Shown: positions 18,946 to 28,049, counted from the stretch's first letter. The stretch: 64,000 nucleotides of DNA from Motilibacter rhizosphaerae (GCF_004216915.1 NZ_SGXD01000001.1:945013-1009012); one strand, 5' to 3'. Translations and numbers: made by a program. Notes: a model not told the origin generated them from the sequence alone.

Positions 18946-19740
18946 TCAGCGAGGGGTGGCCACGATGACCTCGACGCCCGCGGCGGCGAGGTCGTGGGCG
19001 ACGGAGGTCTCGACATCGACGTCGGTGACGAGGACGTCCACGGCGTCGAGGGGGCAGATGCGGGCGAACGTCGTGCGCCCCAGCTTGCTCGAGTCCGCCG
19101 CGACGACGACGCGCTGCGCGACCGAGGCCAGCTGTCGGCTGGCCTCAGCCTCGCCTTCGTGCACGGTGGTCGCGCCGAAGCGCGCGGTGATGCCGTCCAC
19201 CCCCAGCACCGCGAGCTCGAGGCTGAAGTCCCGCAGGGAGGAGCCGACGAGCGGTCCGACCAGCTCGTAGCTCTGCCGTCGCGGGACGCCCCCGGTGACG
19301 ACGATCTTCACGTGCTCGCGCACCGAGAGCTCGTAGGCGATGTTGAGCGCATTGGTCACGATCGTGACGCCGGGGGCGTCGCCGGAGCCGGCGAGGCGGT
19401 CCGCCCGGGCCAGGACGCGGGCGACCTCGGTGGTCGTGGTTCCGCCGTTCAGCCCCACGGAGTCGCCCGGGGAGACGAGCTCGGCCACGGCGGCGGCGAT
19501 CGCCTTCTTCGCCTCGGCCTGCCGGGCGATCTTGTACTGCAGCGGGAGCTCGTAGCCCGAGCCGAGGGCGGCCGCGCCCCCGTGCGTACGCGTGACCAGG
19601 CGCTGCTCGGCCAGCGTGTTGAGGTCCCGGCGCACGGTGGCGGTCGACACCCCGAGCGACTCGCAGATCTCCGCGATGGAGACGTTGCCCTGCTGGATCA
19701 CCAGCTCGAGCACCTGGTTGAGCCGCTGCTGCGCCGTCAC
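18946..19740 (-). CDS. DeoR-family regulator (AgaR/GlpR-like)
   Basis: The protein has 264 residues. The HTH is VSIAEICESLGVSTATVRRDLNTLAEQRLVTRTHGG and the DeoRC domain contains VGLNGGTTTTEVARVL and VVTGGVPRRQSYELVG. It is divergent from the SIS-domain enzyme and its gene is followed by the importer operon on the same strand. Both carry a CGAARTTGAT motif, so it may regulate both. Confidence 0.9.
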   Translation of the reverse strand: MTAQQRLNQVLELVIQQGNVSIAEICESLGVSTATVRRDLNTLAEQRLVTRTHGGAAALGSGYELPLQYKIARQAEAKKAIAAAVAELVSPGDSVGLNGGTTTTEVARVLARADRLAGSGDAPGVTIVTNALNIAYELSVREHVKIVVTGGVPRRQSYELVGPLVGSSLRDFSLELAVLGVDGITARFGATTVHEGEAEASRQLASVAQRVVVAADSSKLGRTTFARICPLDAVDVLVTDVDVETSVAHDLAAAGVEVIVATPR

Positions 19741-19780
19741 GGTCCGTCTCCCTCGTCATGGTCATCATAGGGGACCGCGG

Positions 19781-19809
19781 TTGACGAAATTGATTGCTCC
19801 TGCTCGTAT
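19781..19809 (+). promoter_or_regulatory. Candidate promoter and operator of SIS gene
   Basis: TTGACG at 19781-19786 and TCGTAT at 19804-19809 are 17 bases apart. The CGAAATTGAT motif shared with the importer operon overlaps the -35 and spacer. The region also holds the divergent DeoR promoter. Confidence 0.4.
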
Positions 19810-19874
19810 TGGCGGTGCAGCGAGCACGATCGATCTTCCCTCTGCTCGCCACGACCGAGCACCGGGAGACAGCC

Positions 19875-20759
19875 TTGAGCACCACGACGTTCGTCGACGC
19901 CGAGATCGAGACCCAGCCGGAGGTCTGGCGGGAGGCTGCCGAGCTCAGCCGGTCCGTCCGGTCCGCGCTGCCGCACCCCGGCGAGCGGGTGGCCGTGGTC
20001 GGCTGCGGCACCAGCTGGTTCGTCGCGATGAGCTGGGCCGCCCTGCGCGAGGCGGCGGGCCACGGGGTGACGGACGCGTTCTCCGGATCGGAGTACCCGC
20101 TGGGCCGGACGTACGACCGAGTCGTCGTCATCTCCCGCTCCGGCACGACCACGGAGATCGTGGACCTGCTGGCGGCGCTGCACGGGACGCCGACGACGCT
20201 GCTCACCGCCGTCCCGGACTCCCCGGCCGCGGCGGGTGCTGCCACGACCGTGGCGTTGCCGTTCGCCGAGGAGCGCTCCGTCGTGCAGACCCGGTTCGCG
20301 ACGAGCGCGCTGACGCTCCTGCGCGTCCACGACGGCGCCGACGTCGCGGCCCTCGCGGCGGACGGCGAGCGCGCGCTGCAGGTGCCGGTCGACGACCTCC
20401 TCGACGCGGAGCAGTGCACGTTCCTCGGTCGCGGTTGGACCATCGGCCTCGCCAACGAGGCAGCCCTGAAGACCCGTGAGGCAGCACAGTTCTGGGCCGA
20501 GGCGTACCCCGCGATGGACTACCGCCACGGCCCGATCGCCATCGCGGAGCCCGGTCGCCTGGTGTGGAGCATCGGTCGCGCCCCGACCGGTCTCGCCGAC
20601 GAGGTGGCGAGCACCGGCGCCACCTTCGTCGAGCACGCGGACCTCGACCCGCAGGCCGCGCTCGTCGTGGCGCAGCGCTTCGCCGTGGCCATGAGCAAGC
20701 GGCGCGGCCTCGACCCCGACCGCCCGCGCTCGCTGTCCCGCTCGGTCATCCTCGCCTGA
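19875..20759 (+). CDS. SIS-domain sugar-phosphate isomerase/deaminase (AgaS/GlmS-C-like)
   Basis: The protein has 294 residues from TTG, preceded by GGGAG. Two SIS domains are visible: VAVVGCGTSWFVAMSW with ISRSGTTTEIVDLLA, then FLGRGWTIGLANEAALKTREAA with FWAEAYPAMDYRHGP. The last motif is typical of GlmS C-terminal and aldose-ketose/deaminase proteins acting on amino-sugar phosphates. With the DeoR gene and importer nearby it suggests amino-sugar use. Confidence 0.85.
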   Translation: MSTTTFVDAEIETQPEVWREAAELSRSVRSALPHPGERVAVVGCGTSWFVAMSWAALREAAGHGVTDAFSGSEYPLGRTYDRVVVISRSGTTTEIVDLLAALHGTPTTLLTAVPDSPAAAGAATTVALPFAEERSVVQTRFATSALTLLRVHDGADVAALAADGERALQVPVDDLLDAEQCTFLGRGWTIGLANEAALKTREAAQFWAEAYPAMDYRHGPIAIAEPGRLVWSIGRAPTGLADEVASTGATFVEHADLDPQAALVVAQRFAVAMSKRRGLDPDRPRSLSRSVILA

Positions 20760-20789
20760 GCCGCCCGACCCGGCCTGGTCCGGTTCAGG
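20755..20789. terminator. Hairpin between SIS and SDR genes
   Basis: CCTGAGCCG and CGGTTCAGG pair with one mismatch across a 17-base loop. The hairpin spans the stops of the two convergent genes. Confidence 0.4.
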
Positions 20790-21504
20790 CCTGCGAGACG
20801 GGGCTGATGACGAGCTCGTCGATGCGGACGTGCGCCGGCGACTCGAGGACGAACCGCACGGCGCGCGCGACATCGTCGGGCGACAGCATCCGTGCCCGGG
20901 CCTCCGCGCCGGGCTCCGCCGGTCGTAGCCGGAGGAACTCGGTGTCGACGTCGCCGGGGCACAGATGGGTGGCGCGTACGCCGTGCGCCGCCTCCTGGGC
21001 GTTGAGCGTCTGGCAGACCGCCGAGAGTGCCGTCTTGCTGGCGCTGTACGCGACTCCCGCTCCCGGGCTGAACCGCCAGGCGGCGTACGACGACACGACG
21101 ACCACCTGGCCGTGCGACGTCCGCAGGTCGGGGAGCACCGCGTCGACCGCGCGGACGACAGCGCTGAAGTTGGTGTCGAGGACCGCCTGCACGTCCGTCA
21201 TCGACTGGTCCGCCCACGTGCGCCGCGGGGCGTTGAGGCCCGCCGAGAGCACGACGTCACCGACCGCGCCCCAGCGCGAGCGGATCTCGTCGTGGGCATC
21301 AGCGAGGGCAGCGGGGTCGCGCGCGTCGAGGGGCAGGACGAGGGCCTCCCCGCCCGTCTGCTCGACGAGGGCGGCGACCTCCTCGAGCCGGTCGCGGCGC
21401 CGCCCGCTCAGCGCGACCCGCCGGCCGGCCGCGACCGCGACGGCGCTCGCCCGGCCCATGCCGCTCCCGGCCCCGGTCACCCAGAGGACGCGCGGGTCCG
21501 CCAT
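20785..21504 (-). CDS. Short-chain dehydrogenase/reductase
   Basis: The protein has 239 residues. The cofactor motif is VTGAGSGMGRAS and the active site is Ser plus YSASK (VVSSYAAWRF, AYSASKTALS). ALSGRRRDRL after beta-2 suggests NADP. Its ATG shares one base with the stop of the upstream SDR gene, so both are made together, presumably acting in the same pathway. Confidence 0.88.
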   Translation of the reverse strand: MADPRVLWVTGAGSGMGRASAVAVAAGRRVALSGRRRDRLEEVAALVEQTGGEALVLPLDARDPAALADAHDEIRSRWGAVGDVVLSAGLNAPRRTWADQSMTDVQAVLDTNFSAVVRAVDAVLPDLRTSHGQVVVVSSYAAWRFSPGAGVAYSASKTALSAVCQTLNAQEAAHGVRATHLCPGDVDTEFLRLRPAEPGAEARARMLSPDDVARAVRFVLESPAHVRIDELVISPVSQA

Positions 21505-22298
21505 CACCGACCGCCCGCGATCTCGTACGCGCGCTGCGGCAGCTGGGTCGCCAGCTTCCCGCCGCTGACGTCGACCAGCGTGCCCGTGATGTAGCCCGCC
21601 GCGTCGCTCGCCAGGAAGCAGACGAGGTCCGCGACCTCCTCGCCCCGACCCCACCGGCGCAGCGTCAGCGTGTCGAGCAGGCGGTCCTGCACGGCCTGCT
21701 CCTTCTCGGTGAAGCCGTTGAGCTCCGTCGGGACCATGCCCGGCGCGTACGCGTTGACCGTGACGTCCCAGGGGCCGAGCTCGCCGGCCAGCACCCGGGT
21801 GAACTGCACGACCGCGGCCTTCGAGGCGGCGTACGCCGCGCTCCCGACGCTCGGCACGATCGCCGCGAACGACGCCGCGTTGATGATCCGCCCGCTGCGC
21901 TGCTCCTTCATGGCCGGCAGGACCGCCTGGCATATGCGGAACGTGCCGGTGACGTTGACGTCGAAGACGCGGTTCCAGGTCGCATCGTCCGTCTCCTCGA
22001 CGAGCCCCTCGCCGAGGATCCCCGCGTTGTTGACGAGGACGTCGACCCGGCCGAACCGGTCGAGGACCGCAGCGACGGCGGCGCGGACGGACTCCGTCGA
22101 CGTCACGTCGCAGGCCAGGGCCAGCCCGTCGGTCCCTGCTGCCGCACGGGCGGGCTCGAACCACGCGAGCCCCGCCTCGTCGACGTCGAGGACGACGACC
22201 CGTGCGCGCTCCTCCAGGAGCCGCTCCGCGATGGTCCTGCCGATGCCCCGGCCCGCGCCGGTGATGAGGGCGACGTGGCCGATGAGGTCGAGCTGCAT
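21504..22298 (-). CDS. Short-chain dehydrogenase/reductase
   Basis: The protein has 264 residues. Cofactor motif ITGAGRGIGRT, VVLDVDE after beta-2 (Asp, favouring NAD), NNAG, and active-site residues in INAASF and YAASKAA are all present. Closest in pattern to sugar and polyol dehydrogenases such as KduD. The promoter should lie in the 106 bases before it, next to the DevR-like stop. Confidence 0.9.
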   Translation of the reverse strand: MQLDLIGHVALITGAGRGIGRTIAERLLEERARVVVLDVDEAGLAWFEPARAAAGTDGLALACDVTSTESVRAAVAAVLDRFGRVDVLVNNAGILGEGLVEETDDATWNRVFDVNVTGTFRICQAVLPAMKEQRSGRIINAASFAAIVPSVGSAAYAASKAAVVQFTRVLAGELGPWDVTVNAYAPGMVPTELNGFTEKEQAVQDRLLDTLTLRRWGRGEEVADLVCFLASDAAGYITGTLVDVSGGKLATQLPQRAYEIAGGR

Positions 22299-22404
22299 GC
22301 CCCCTCCGTTCCCGGAACGCGGGCGGTTGCACCTCGCTACCCGTCGGTGTCGAAGTCCCCGGCCGCGCCGGCCTGCACCTGCTCGGCCCGGCGCACGAGG
22401 GGGG

Positions 22405-23058
22405 TCACCCCCGCGGCGGCTGCAGCCCCTGGACGTGCGCCCCGTAGACGGCCGCCTGCGTCCTGCGCTGCATGCCGAGCTTGGCGAACAACCCGGAGAC
22501 GTAGTTCTTGACCGTCTTCTCCCGCAGGAGCAGCCGCTCGCTGATCTGCCGGTTGGTCAGGCCGTCCGCGATGAGCAGCAGCACCTCGCGCTCCCGCTCG
22601 CTCAGGGAGGCGAGCCGAGCGTCCTCGGCCTCCCCGGTGCGCAGCCGGGCGCGCAGCCGCTCGGTGCCCGGGCCGGCGAGCACGTGACCGCCGGCCACGT
22701 CGCGGACGGCGTCGACGAGCGCCGCACCGCGCACGTCCTTGAGCAGGTAGCCCGCGGCCCCGGCCATCACCGCAGCGACCACCGCGTCGTCCTCGTCGTA
22801 CGACGTCAGCACCAGGCAGCGCACCGCGGGGGACGAGGAGCGGATCTCCCGGCACACCTCGATCCCGCTGCCGTCGGGGAGCCGCACGTCGAGCAGGGCG
22901 ACATCGGGGCGCAGGGCGGAGATGCGGACGAGCGCCTCGTCGGCGGTACGCGCCTCCCCGACCACGGCGATGTCCTCGTGCCCCTCGAGGACGTCGCGGA
23001 TGCCGCGGCGCACGATCTCGGAGTCGTCGAGGACGAACACCCTGACGCACGGCGTCAC
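22405..23058 (-). CDS. DevR/NarL-type response regulator
   Basis: The protein has 217 residues from GTG. The receiver has DDSE and phospho-acceptor Asp57 (ALLDVRLPDGSG). The LuxR HTH is LSEREREVLLLIADGLTNRQISERLLLREKTVKNYVSGLFAKL, matching DevR/DosR-type proteins. Its GTG overlaps the kinase stop (GTGA). A universal stress protein gene is nearby, a typical target of such regulators. Confidence 0.9.
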   Translation of the reverse strand: MTPCVRVFVLDDSEIVRRGIRDVLEGHEDIAVVGEARTADEALVRISALRPDVALLDVRLPDGSGIEVCREIRSSSPAVRCLVLTSYDEDDAVVAAVMAGAAGYLLKDVRGAALVDAVRDVAGGHVLAGPGTERLRARLRTGEAEDARLASLSEREREVLLLIADGLTNRQISERLLLREKTVKNYVSGLFAKLGMQRRTQAAVYGAHVQGLQPPRG

Positions 23059-24122
23059 AGCGGCACCGTCCACCGGAGGCGCGTGCCCGGCGCCGGGTCT
23101 CGTCCCGGCGCAGTGGCGGGTCGGTCGAGCGCGAGGTGTCCGCCGTGCGCCTCGGCGCGCCGCCGCAGGTTGTCCAGCCCGCTGCGACGCTGGGTGGCTC
23201 CCAGGCCAGCGCCGTCGTCGTCGACCAGCACGACGAGCTCGCTCCCGGTCGCGGTCACGCTCACGGTCGCGCTCGTGGCCCCGGCGTGCTGCGCGACGTT
23301 GCTGAGCGCCTCCCGCAGGACAGCCGCCAGGTCGTCCACCAGCCCGCTTGGCACGACGGCGTCGATGGGCCCCACGAAGCGCAGAGCGGGGTCGAAGCCG
23401 AGCTCCGCGGCGGCCGCGGCGGCGACGGCGAGCAGCCGGGAGCGCGTGCCACCGACGGGAGCGAGCAGCGGGCCACGCAGCTGGAAGATCGAGGTCCTGA
23501 TCTGGGCGATCGTCTCGTCGATCTCGTGCACGACGGCAGCGAGACGGCGCGCGCGCGGGTCGGTCCCGAGGCCGGCGGCGATGCTCTCGACCGTGAGCCC
23601 CGCACCGAACAGGCGCTGCATCACGTGGTCGTGGAGGTCGCGGGCGATCCGGTCGCGGTCGGCCAGCAGGGCGCCGCGCTCCCGGGAGGCGCGGGCGTCG
23701 GCCAGCTCGAGTGCGGCCCCCGCCTCCCCGACGAACGCGACGGCGAGGTCGCGGTCGTCGCTGTCGAAGGGAGGCCGTGCGGGCAGCCTGCTGGCCACGA
23801 GCACGGCCAGCTCTGCTCCGTCGCGGCTCAGGTGGAGGACCATCAGGGGGCGGTCGTCCTGGCCACGCGCCCCGGCCTCCGGCGTACCAGCGCCAAGGGC
23901 CTCCACCGCGTCGGCGTCGAGGAGCTCCTGCAGCCGGCGGGCGATGACGCGCGTCGGCTCGGCGCCGTCGTCGGAGAGCAGCGAGCGGGTGACCTCGAGG
24001 GACGCCTGCACCCATGCGCAGCGGCGGAGGGCGAGCCCGAGCGCCCGGTCGGCAGGAGCGCGGGGACCCCCGTGAGCGGCGGATCCGGGCGTGAGGTCCA
24101 CGTCTCGAACAGTAGTGGGCAT
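23055..24122 (-). CDS. DevS-like GAF-domain sensor histidine kinase
   Basis: The protein has 355 residues and no membrane segment. A GAF-like region covers roughly residues 40-145. HisKA_3 motif DRDRIARDLHDHVMQRLFG holds His164, with ATPase motifs NVAQHAGA and DDDGAGLG. In known DevS proteins the GAF domain binds haem and senses oxygen or redox state. With only one GAF seen here, haem binding is not established. It is divergent from the slipin/USP genes. Confidence 0.88.
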   Translation of the reverse strand: MPTTVRDVDLTPGSAAHGGPRAPADRALGLALRRCAWVQASLEVTRSLLSDDGAEPTRVIARRLQELLDADAVEALGAGTPEAGARGQDDRPLMVLHLSRDGAELAVLVASRLPARPPFDSDDRDLAVAFVGEAGAALELADARASRERGALLADRDRIARDLHDHVMQRLFGAGLTVESIAAGLGTDPRARRLAAVVHEIDETIAQIRTSIFQLRGPLLAPVGGTRSRLLAVAAAAAAELGFDPALRFVGPIDAVVPSGLVDDLAAVLREALSNVAQHAGATSATVSVTATGSELVVLVDDDGAGLGATQRRSGLDNLRRRAEAHGGHLALDRPATAPGRDPAPGTRLRWTVPL

Positions 24123-24346
24123 GGACGGGCGGCGGTGGTGCCGAGCGGAGGGCCCATGGGGCGCAGCCTGGCACGCTGGGGACGCCCCTCCCAGAGGAGA
24201 AGGTCACCTCCGCGGGCAGCCTCGCCGACACCGGCCGGTGGGACGTTCGCCTCTGCCGGCAGCGCCGCGCACCTGCGCACGATGGTCCAGCCGGTGCGCT
24301 GCGCCGGCAGGACAGGCGCCGCTCGCCGGCGCCGAGGAGCCCCACC

Positions 24347-25231
24347 ATGCACGCCTTCGTCACCGTCGCCGTCACCGTCCTGGCCGTGCTCGCGGTGCTC
24401 ACCCTGCTCGGCATCGCACTGTCGGCGAAGGTGGTCAAGCAGTACGAGCTCGGCCTGCTGTTCCGCCTGGGTCGCGTCCGCGGAGTCCGCACACCAGGGC
24501 TCCAGCTCATCATCCCGTTCGTCGACGTCCTGCACCGCGTGACAATGCGCATCATCACGCTGCCGATCCAGTCGCAGGGGATCATCACCCGCGACAACGT
24601 CAGCGTCGACGTCTCGGCCGTCGCGTACTACCGCGTGGTCGACGCCATGAAGTCCGTCGTGGCGATCGAGAACATCCGCGCCGCCATCGACCAGATCGCA
24701 CAGACGACCCTGCGCAAGGTCGTCGGCCAGCACACCCTCGACGAGACGCTGTCCGAGACCGACCGCATCAACCTCGACATCCGCGAGATCCTGGACGTCA
24801 CCACCGTGGCCTGGGGCGTCGAGGTGGCGCTGGTGGAGCTCAAGGACATCCAGCTTCCCGACAGCATGAAGCGGGCGATGGCCCGCCAGGCCGAGGCGGA
24901 GCGGGAGAAGCGCGCGAAGATCATCAACGCCGAGGGCGAGTCCCTCGCCGCGGCGGCGCTGGGCGAGGCGTCTGACATCATGGTCGCGCACCCGCTCGCC
25001 CTCCAGCTGCGCAACTTGCAGAGCCTCGTCGAGATCGGGGTCGACAAGAACACCACCGTGGTCTTCCCCGCCCCGCTCATGAGCACCATCGCCGAGCTCG
25101 GCTCCTTCCTCGCCCGCGAGACCGCAGCAGCCGACGCCGCCGTGCCGGTGGCCGAGGTCAGCGCTGCTGCACCGCCGGTCCCTGCGATCCGCCTGCCCGC
25201 GAGCAACGGCACCGAGCGGCCCCCGTCATGA
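24347..25231 (+). CDS. Slipin / SPFH (band 7) membrane protein
   Basis: The protein has 294 residues. An N-terminal membrane segment (FVTVAVTVLAVLAVLTLLGIAL) precedes the SPFH core (VKQYELGLLFRLGRVRGVRTPGLQLIIPFVD, SVDVSAVAYYRVVD). A charged coiled coil (AMARQAEAEREKRAKIINAEGE) and an Ala/Pro-rich tail follow. Such proteins form membrane scaffolds. It overlaps the USP gene by ATGA and faces the DevS/DevR-like pair, so it may be under that control. Confidence 0.92.
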   Translation: MHAFVTVAVTVLAVLAVLTLLGIALSAKVVKQYELGLLFRLGRVRGVRTPGLQLIIPFVDVLHRVTMRIITLPIQSQGIITRDNVSVDVSAVAYYRVVDAMKSVVAIENIRAAIDQIAQTTLRKVVGQHTLDETLSETDRINLDIREILDVTTVAWGVEVALVELKDIQLPDSMKRAMARQAEAEREKRAKIINAEGESLAAAALGEASDIMVAHPLALQLRNLQSLVEIGVDKNTTVVFPAPLMSTIAELGSFLARETAAADAAVPVAEVSAAAPPVPAIRLPASNGTERPPS

Positions 25232-25713
25232 GCCAGCGCGACCAGTTCGAGGACGCCATCGTCGTCGGTGTCGACGGTTCACCGTCGTCACAGGCGGCCC
25301 TGCGCTGGGCGGCCTTCGAGGGAGCGGCGCTCGACTGCGAGGTCGTCGCGATACAGGCGTGGCTCGACGTCATCCCCTCCAACGGCATGGTCGTGGCAGG
25401 GATGTTCACCGACCAGTCGTGGGACCCGGCCCTGGAGGCCGAGAAATCCCTGGTGGCGACGGTCGACGAGGTGTTCGGCGAGCACCGGCCCCTCCGCCTG
25501 AGCGCCATGGTCCGTGCCGGCGGAGCTGCCGAGGTCCTGCTCGCGGAGAGCCGTGGTGCACGCCTGCTGGTCCTCGGCAGCCGTGGCCACGGCGGCTTCC
25601 GGGGAATGCTCCTCGGCTCGGTCAGCTCGGCCTGCGCCGAGCACGCGACATGCCCGGTCCTCGTGGTGCACGGCGACCGCGTGCCGGCGCGCGCCGACGG
25701 CAGCGTCGCGTAG
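25228..25713 (+). CDS. Universal stress protein
   Basis: The protein has 161 residues. A single USP domain has VGVDGSPSSQAALRWAA at the N-terminus and the ATP-binding signature GSRGHGGFRGMLLGSVS near the C-terminus, then CPVLVVHG. The ATG overlaps the slipin stop. It is followed by the ribosome site of the broken gad gene. Confidence 0.93.
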   Translation: MSQRDQFEDAIVVGVDGSPSSQAALRWAAFEGAALDCEVVAIQAWLDVIPSNGMVVAGMFTDQSWDPALEAEKSLVATVDEVFGEHRPLRLSAMVRAGGAAEVLLAESRGARLLVLGSRGHGGFRGMLLGSVSSACAEHATCPVLVVHGDRVPARADGSVA

Positions 25714-25722
25714 GAGGTCGCC

Positions 25723-26746
25723 GTGACCCTCGACGCGACCCGCCACCTGCTCGACGACGACGTGTAGCGCTGCCGACACCGCGAAGGCCCTGCCCACAAG
25801 CAGCTCTCAGCTCCTCGAGTCCGCCCCGGAGGCCGTCCATGCCATGGTCCAGGACGAGCTGATGCTGGACGGGACCTCGCGGATGAACCTCGCGACGTTC
25901 TGCACCACGTGGGTCGGACCGGCCGTGGCGCAGTTGATGGCAGCATCCCTGGACAAGAACATCGTCGACAAGGACGAGTACCCGCATACGGCGGAGCTGG
26001 AAGCCCGGTGCGTCCAGATGCTCGCCGACCTGTGGTGCGCGCCCTCTGCCGAGCGGGCGGTCGGCACCTCGACGACCGGCTCGAGCGAGGCCGCCATGCT
26101 CGGGGGCCTGGCCGCGAGGTCACGCTGGCGCAGCAGGCGACGCGCCGCAGGACTCGATGCGGGCAAGCCCAACCTCGTGTGCGGTCCGGTCCAGGTGTGC
26201 TGGGAAGGAGCCCTCGGCGGCGCCCTCGCGTGGATCGGCGGGCCGAGCCGCGCGCTACTCGTCACAGCGGAGGACGGTGCCCTCCCGCCGTTCCTCGACC
26301 GCACAAACCGCTACGGCGCCCAGCGCAACATCCTGCTGGTGCAGGGTGCGGTGGTGACGGCGATCTCCGTGCTCCACCTCGTGATGGACGACGTCAGCTC
26401 GGCGTCCTTCCCCATCTCCGCGCTCGTCGTCAGCCTCTACATCGTCATGTACATGATGCTGTTCGCCGCCGCCATCCGGCTGAGGCACAGCCAGCCCGAC
26501 CTCCCGCGTGCGTACCGGATCGCTGGAGGGACCCCGGGGATGTGGCTCGTCGCGGGGACTGGCCTCCTCGCCGTGGGGTTCGCCCTCGTCCTGGCCTTCG
26601 TGCCGCCGGACCAGCTTCCCATCGGCAGCGCCGGCGGCTACGTCGCGCTGGTCGCGGTCGGCACCCTGCTGTTCACCGGCCTCCCGCTCGTGCTCGACCG
26701 CTACCGCCGCCCCGAGTGGCGCGTGCCCTCGGCCGAGGGGGCGTGA
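25723..26746 (+). pseudogene. Glutamate decarboxylase remnant fused to GadC-type antiporter tail
   Basis: GTG at 25723 follows a perfect AGGAGG site, but this frame stops at TAG 25765. The gad frame resumes one base later and runs to 26746. From 25844 it reads 300 residues: about 1-120 match glutamate decarboxylase (ELMLDG, KDEYPHTAELEARCVQMLADLW, GSSEAAMLGG, KPNLVCGPVQVCW). From about residue 128 it matches the second half of a glutamate/GABA antiporter (WIGGPSRALLVTAEDGALPPFL, PPDQLP) with four membrane segments. The PLP-binding Lys region and the antiporter's first half are missing. A deletion between adjacent gad and gadC genes explains this. It is unlikely to make a working enzyme. Confidence 0.85.
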
Positions 26747-26750
26747 AGGG

Positions 26751-27761
26751 ATGTGCCGCATGCTGGCGCTGTTCGCTGGGCACTCCAGCATCTCCGCCCG
26801 GTACTGGTTGCTCGACTCACCGAACGGCCCGGACGAGCTCGGTTCCTCCAACCCCGACGGAGCGGGCATCGGGTGGTTCGAGGAGGAGGGCGCGCCACAC
26901 CTCGACCGCGCTCCGGTGGCGGCCCTCGACGACCCTGGTCTCGCGTGCGACGCGCGCACCCTGCGCAGCGGCTCGCTCGTCGCCCACGTCCGGCGTTCCA
27001 CCGGTACAGCACGTAGTCTGGACAACACCCAGCCCTTCGAGAGGGAGGGCCGGCTCTTCGCCCACAACGGCGCTCTCGGCGGACTCGCCGACGTGGAGGA
27101 GCTCGCCGGACCGTGGGCCGACCACTTCGCCGGCGACACGGACTCCGAGCGCTTCTTCGCGCTCGTGAGTCGACGCGCCGACGAGTGCCATGACCTGAGC
27201 CAGGGACTCATCCGGGCGGTCACCGAGATCGCGTCCCTGGTCCCTGTGTCCAGCCTGAACTGCGTCATCGCAACCCGCGATGAGCTCCTCGCGCTGCGCT
27301 ACCCGGCCACGGACACGCTGTGGTGGCTCGAACGCGCTGCCGGTCCGGGTATCCGCAGCACCGGCAGAGATGGTTCGATGCGCGTGGAGGGGGACGCTGC
27401 TCGCGTCCCTCACGTCGTCGTGGCGAGCGAGCCCCTCGATGACGATCCGCGCTGGCACTCGCTGGCGCCCGGGGAGCTGCTCCGGGTGGACGCCCGGATG
27501 AGGATCAGGCGCGGCGTCGCCCTCAGCGGAGTGCCTGCCGAACAGGAAGAACTGCGGGAGTCGTGGAGCGCGGACAGTGGTACCCTGGTGTCAGCCTCAC
27601 CTCGAGGTCCAAGCCCTTCCGCTAGCGGGAGGAGATCGGCGGTCCCGCCATGGGACCCGAGAAGACCACTTCTAGACGCCGGGTCGGCCCCGTGTCCGCG
27701 CCCGCACGAGACGTGCCTGCGAGCGAGCCAGGAGCGCGCCCCCCGTCATCCACCCGCGTGA
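26751..27761 (+). CDS. Class II glutamine amidotransferase (YafJ/EgtC-like)
   Basis: The protein has 336 residues from ATG with Cys2 as N-terminal nucleophile (MCRMLALF), which fixes the start. The GATase_2 features are SNPDGAGIGWFEEEG, VAHVRRSTG and NTQPFEREGRLFAHNGAL. It hydrolyses glutamine to donate ammonia or acts as a gamma-glutamyl hydrolase, as in the EgtC branch. The last 70 or so residues are low-complexity and overlap the next gene, so the true C-terminus may be shorter in function. Confidence 0.85.
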   Translation: MCRMLALFAGHSSISARYWLLDSPNGPDELGSSNPDGAGIGWFEEEGAPHLDRAPVAALDDPGLACDARTLRSGSLVAHVRRSTGTARSLDNTQPFEREGRLFAHNGALGGLADVEELAGPWADHFAGDTDSERFFALVSRRADECHDLSQGLIRAVTEIASLVPVSSLNCVIATRDELLALRYPATDTLWWLERAAGPGIRSTGRDGSMRVEGDAARVPHVVVASEPLDDDPRWHSLAPGELLRVDARMRIRRGVALSGVPAEQEELRESWSADSGTLVSASPRGPSPSASGRRSAVPPWDPRRPLLDAGSAPCPRPHETCLRASQERAPRHPPA

Positions 27762-28021
27762 CCCGTCGACTTCCGTCCAGCTGGGTGGGACGTACGTGGA
27801 CCGCTCTGCTGCCCACGGCCGTGGTCGTGGTCGTGGTGCTCGTCTTCGTGCTCGAGAACTCGCGGCACACGAGAGTGAACGTGCTCTTCTGGTCCGCCGC
27901 GCTCCCGCTCGGTGTCGCCCTGCTGGGCGCAGCCGCGCTGGGGGGTCTCGCGGTCTTCCTGCTCGGGTCGGTCCGGATCGTGCAGCTGCGCCGCCTCGCC
28001 TCGCGCCGCTCATCGCGCTAG
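27650..28021 (+). CDS. LapA-domain (DUF1049) membrane protein
   Basis: The protein has 123 residues with a basic N-terminus and two membrane helices separated by VFVLENSRHTRVNVLFW. This is the LapA/DUF1049 pattern (in other bacteria linked to lipopolysaccharide assembly; role in Gram-positives unclear). The ATG start overlaps the amidotransferase gene by 112 bases. GTG at 27692 is an alternative that shortens the overlap. Confidence 0.75.
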   Translation: MGPEKTTSRRRVGPVSAPARDVPASEPGARPPSSTRVTRRLPSSWVGRTWTALLPTAVVVVVVLVFVLENSRHTRVNVLFWSAALPLGVALLGAAALGGLAVFLLGSVRIVQLRRLASRRSSR

Positions 28022-28049
28022 CCGTGCGGCCGTGACACGCGCTCGACCC

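Noticed and set aside
24123-24346. Possible DevR box (GGGGAC...CCC) before the slipin gene
   Set aside because: The match to the known DevR consensus is partial and such G/C runs are frequent in this DNA.
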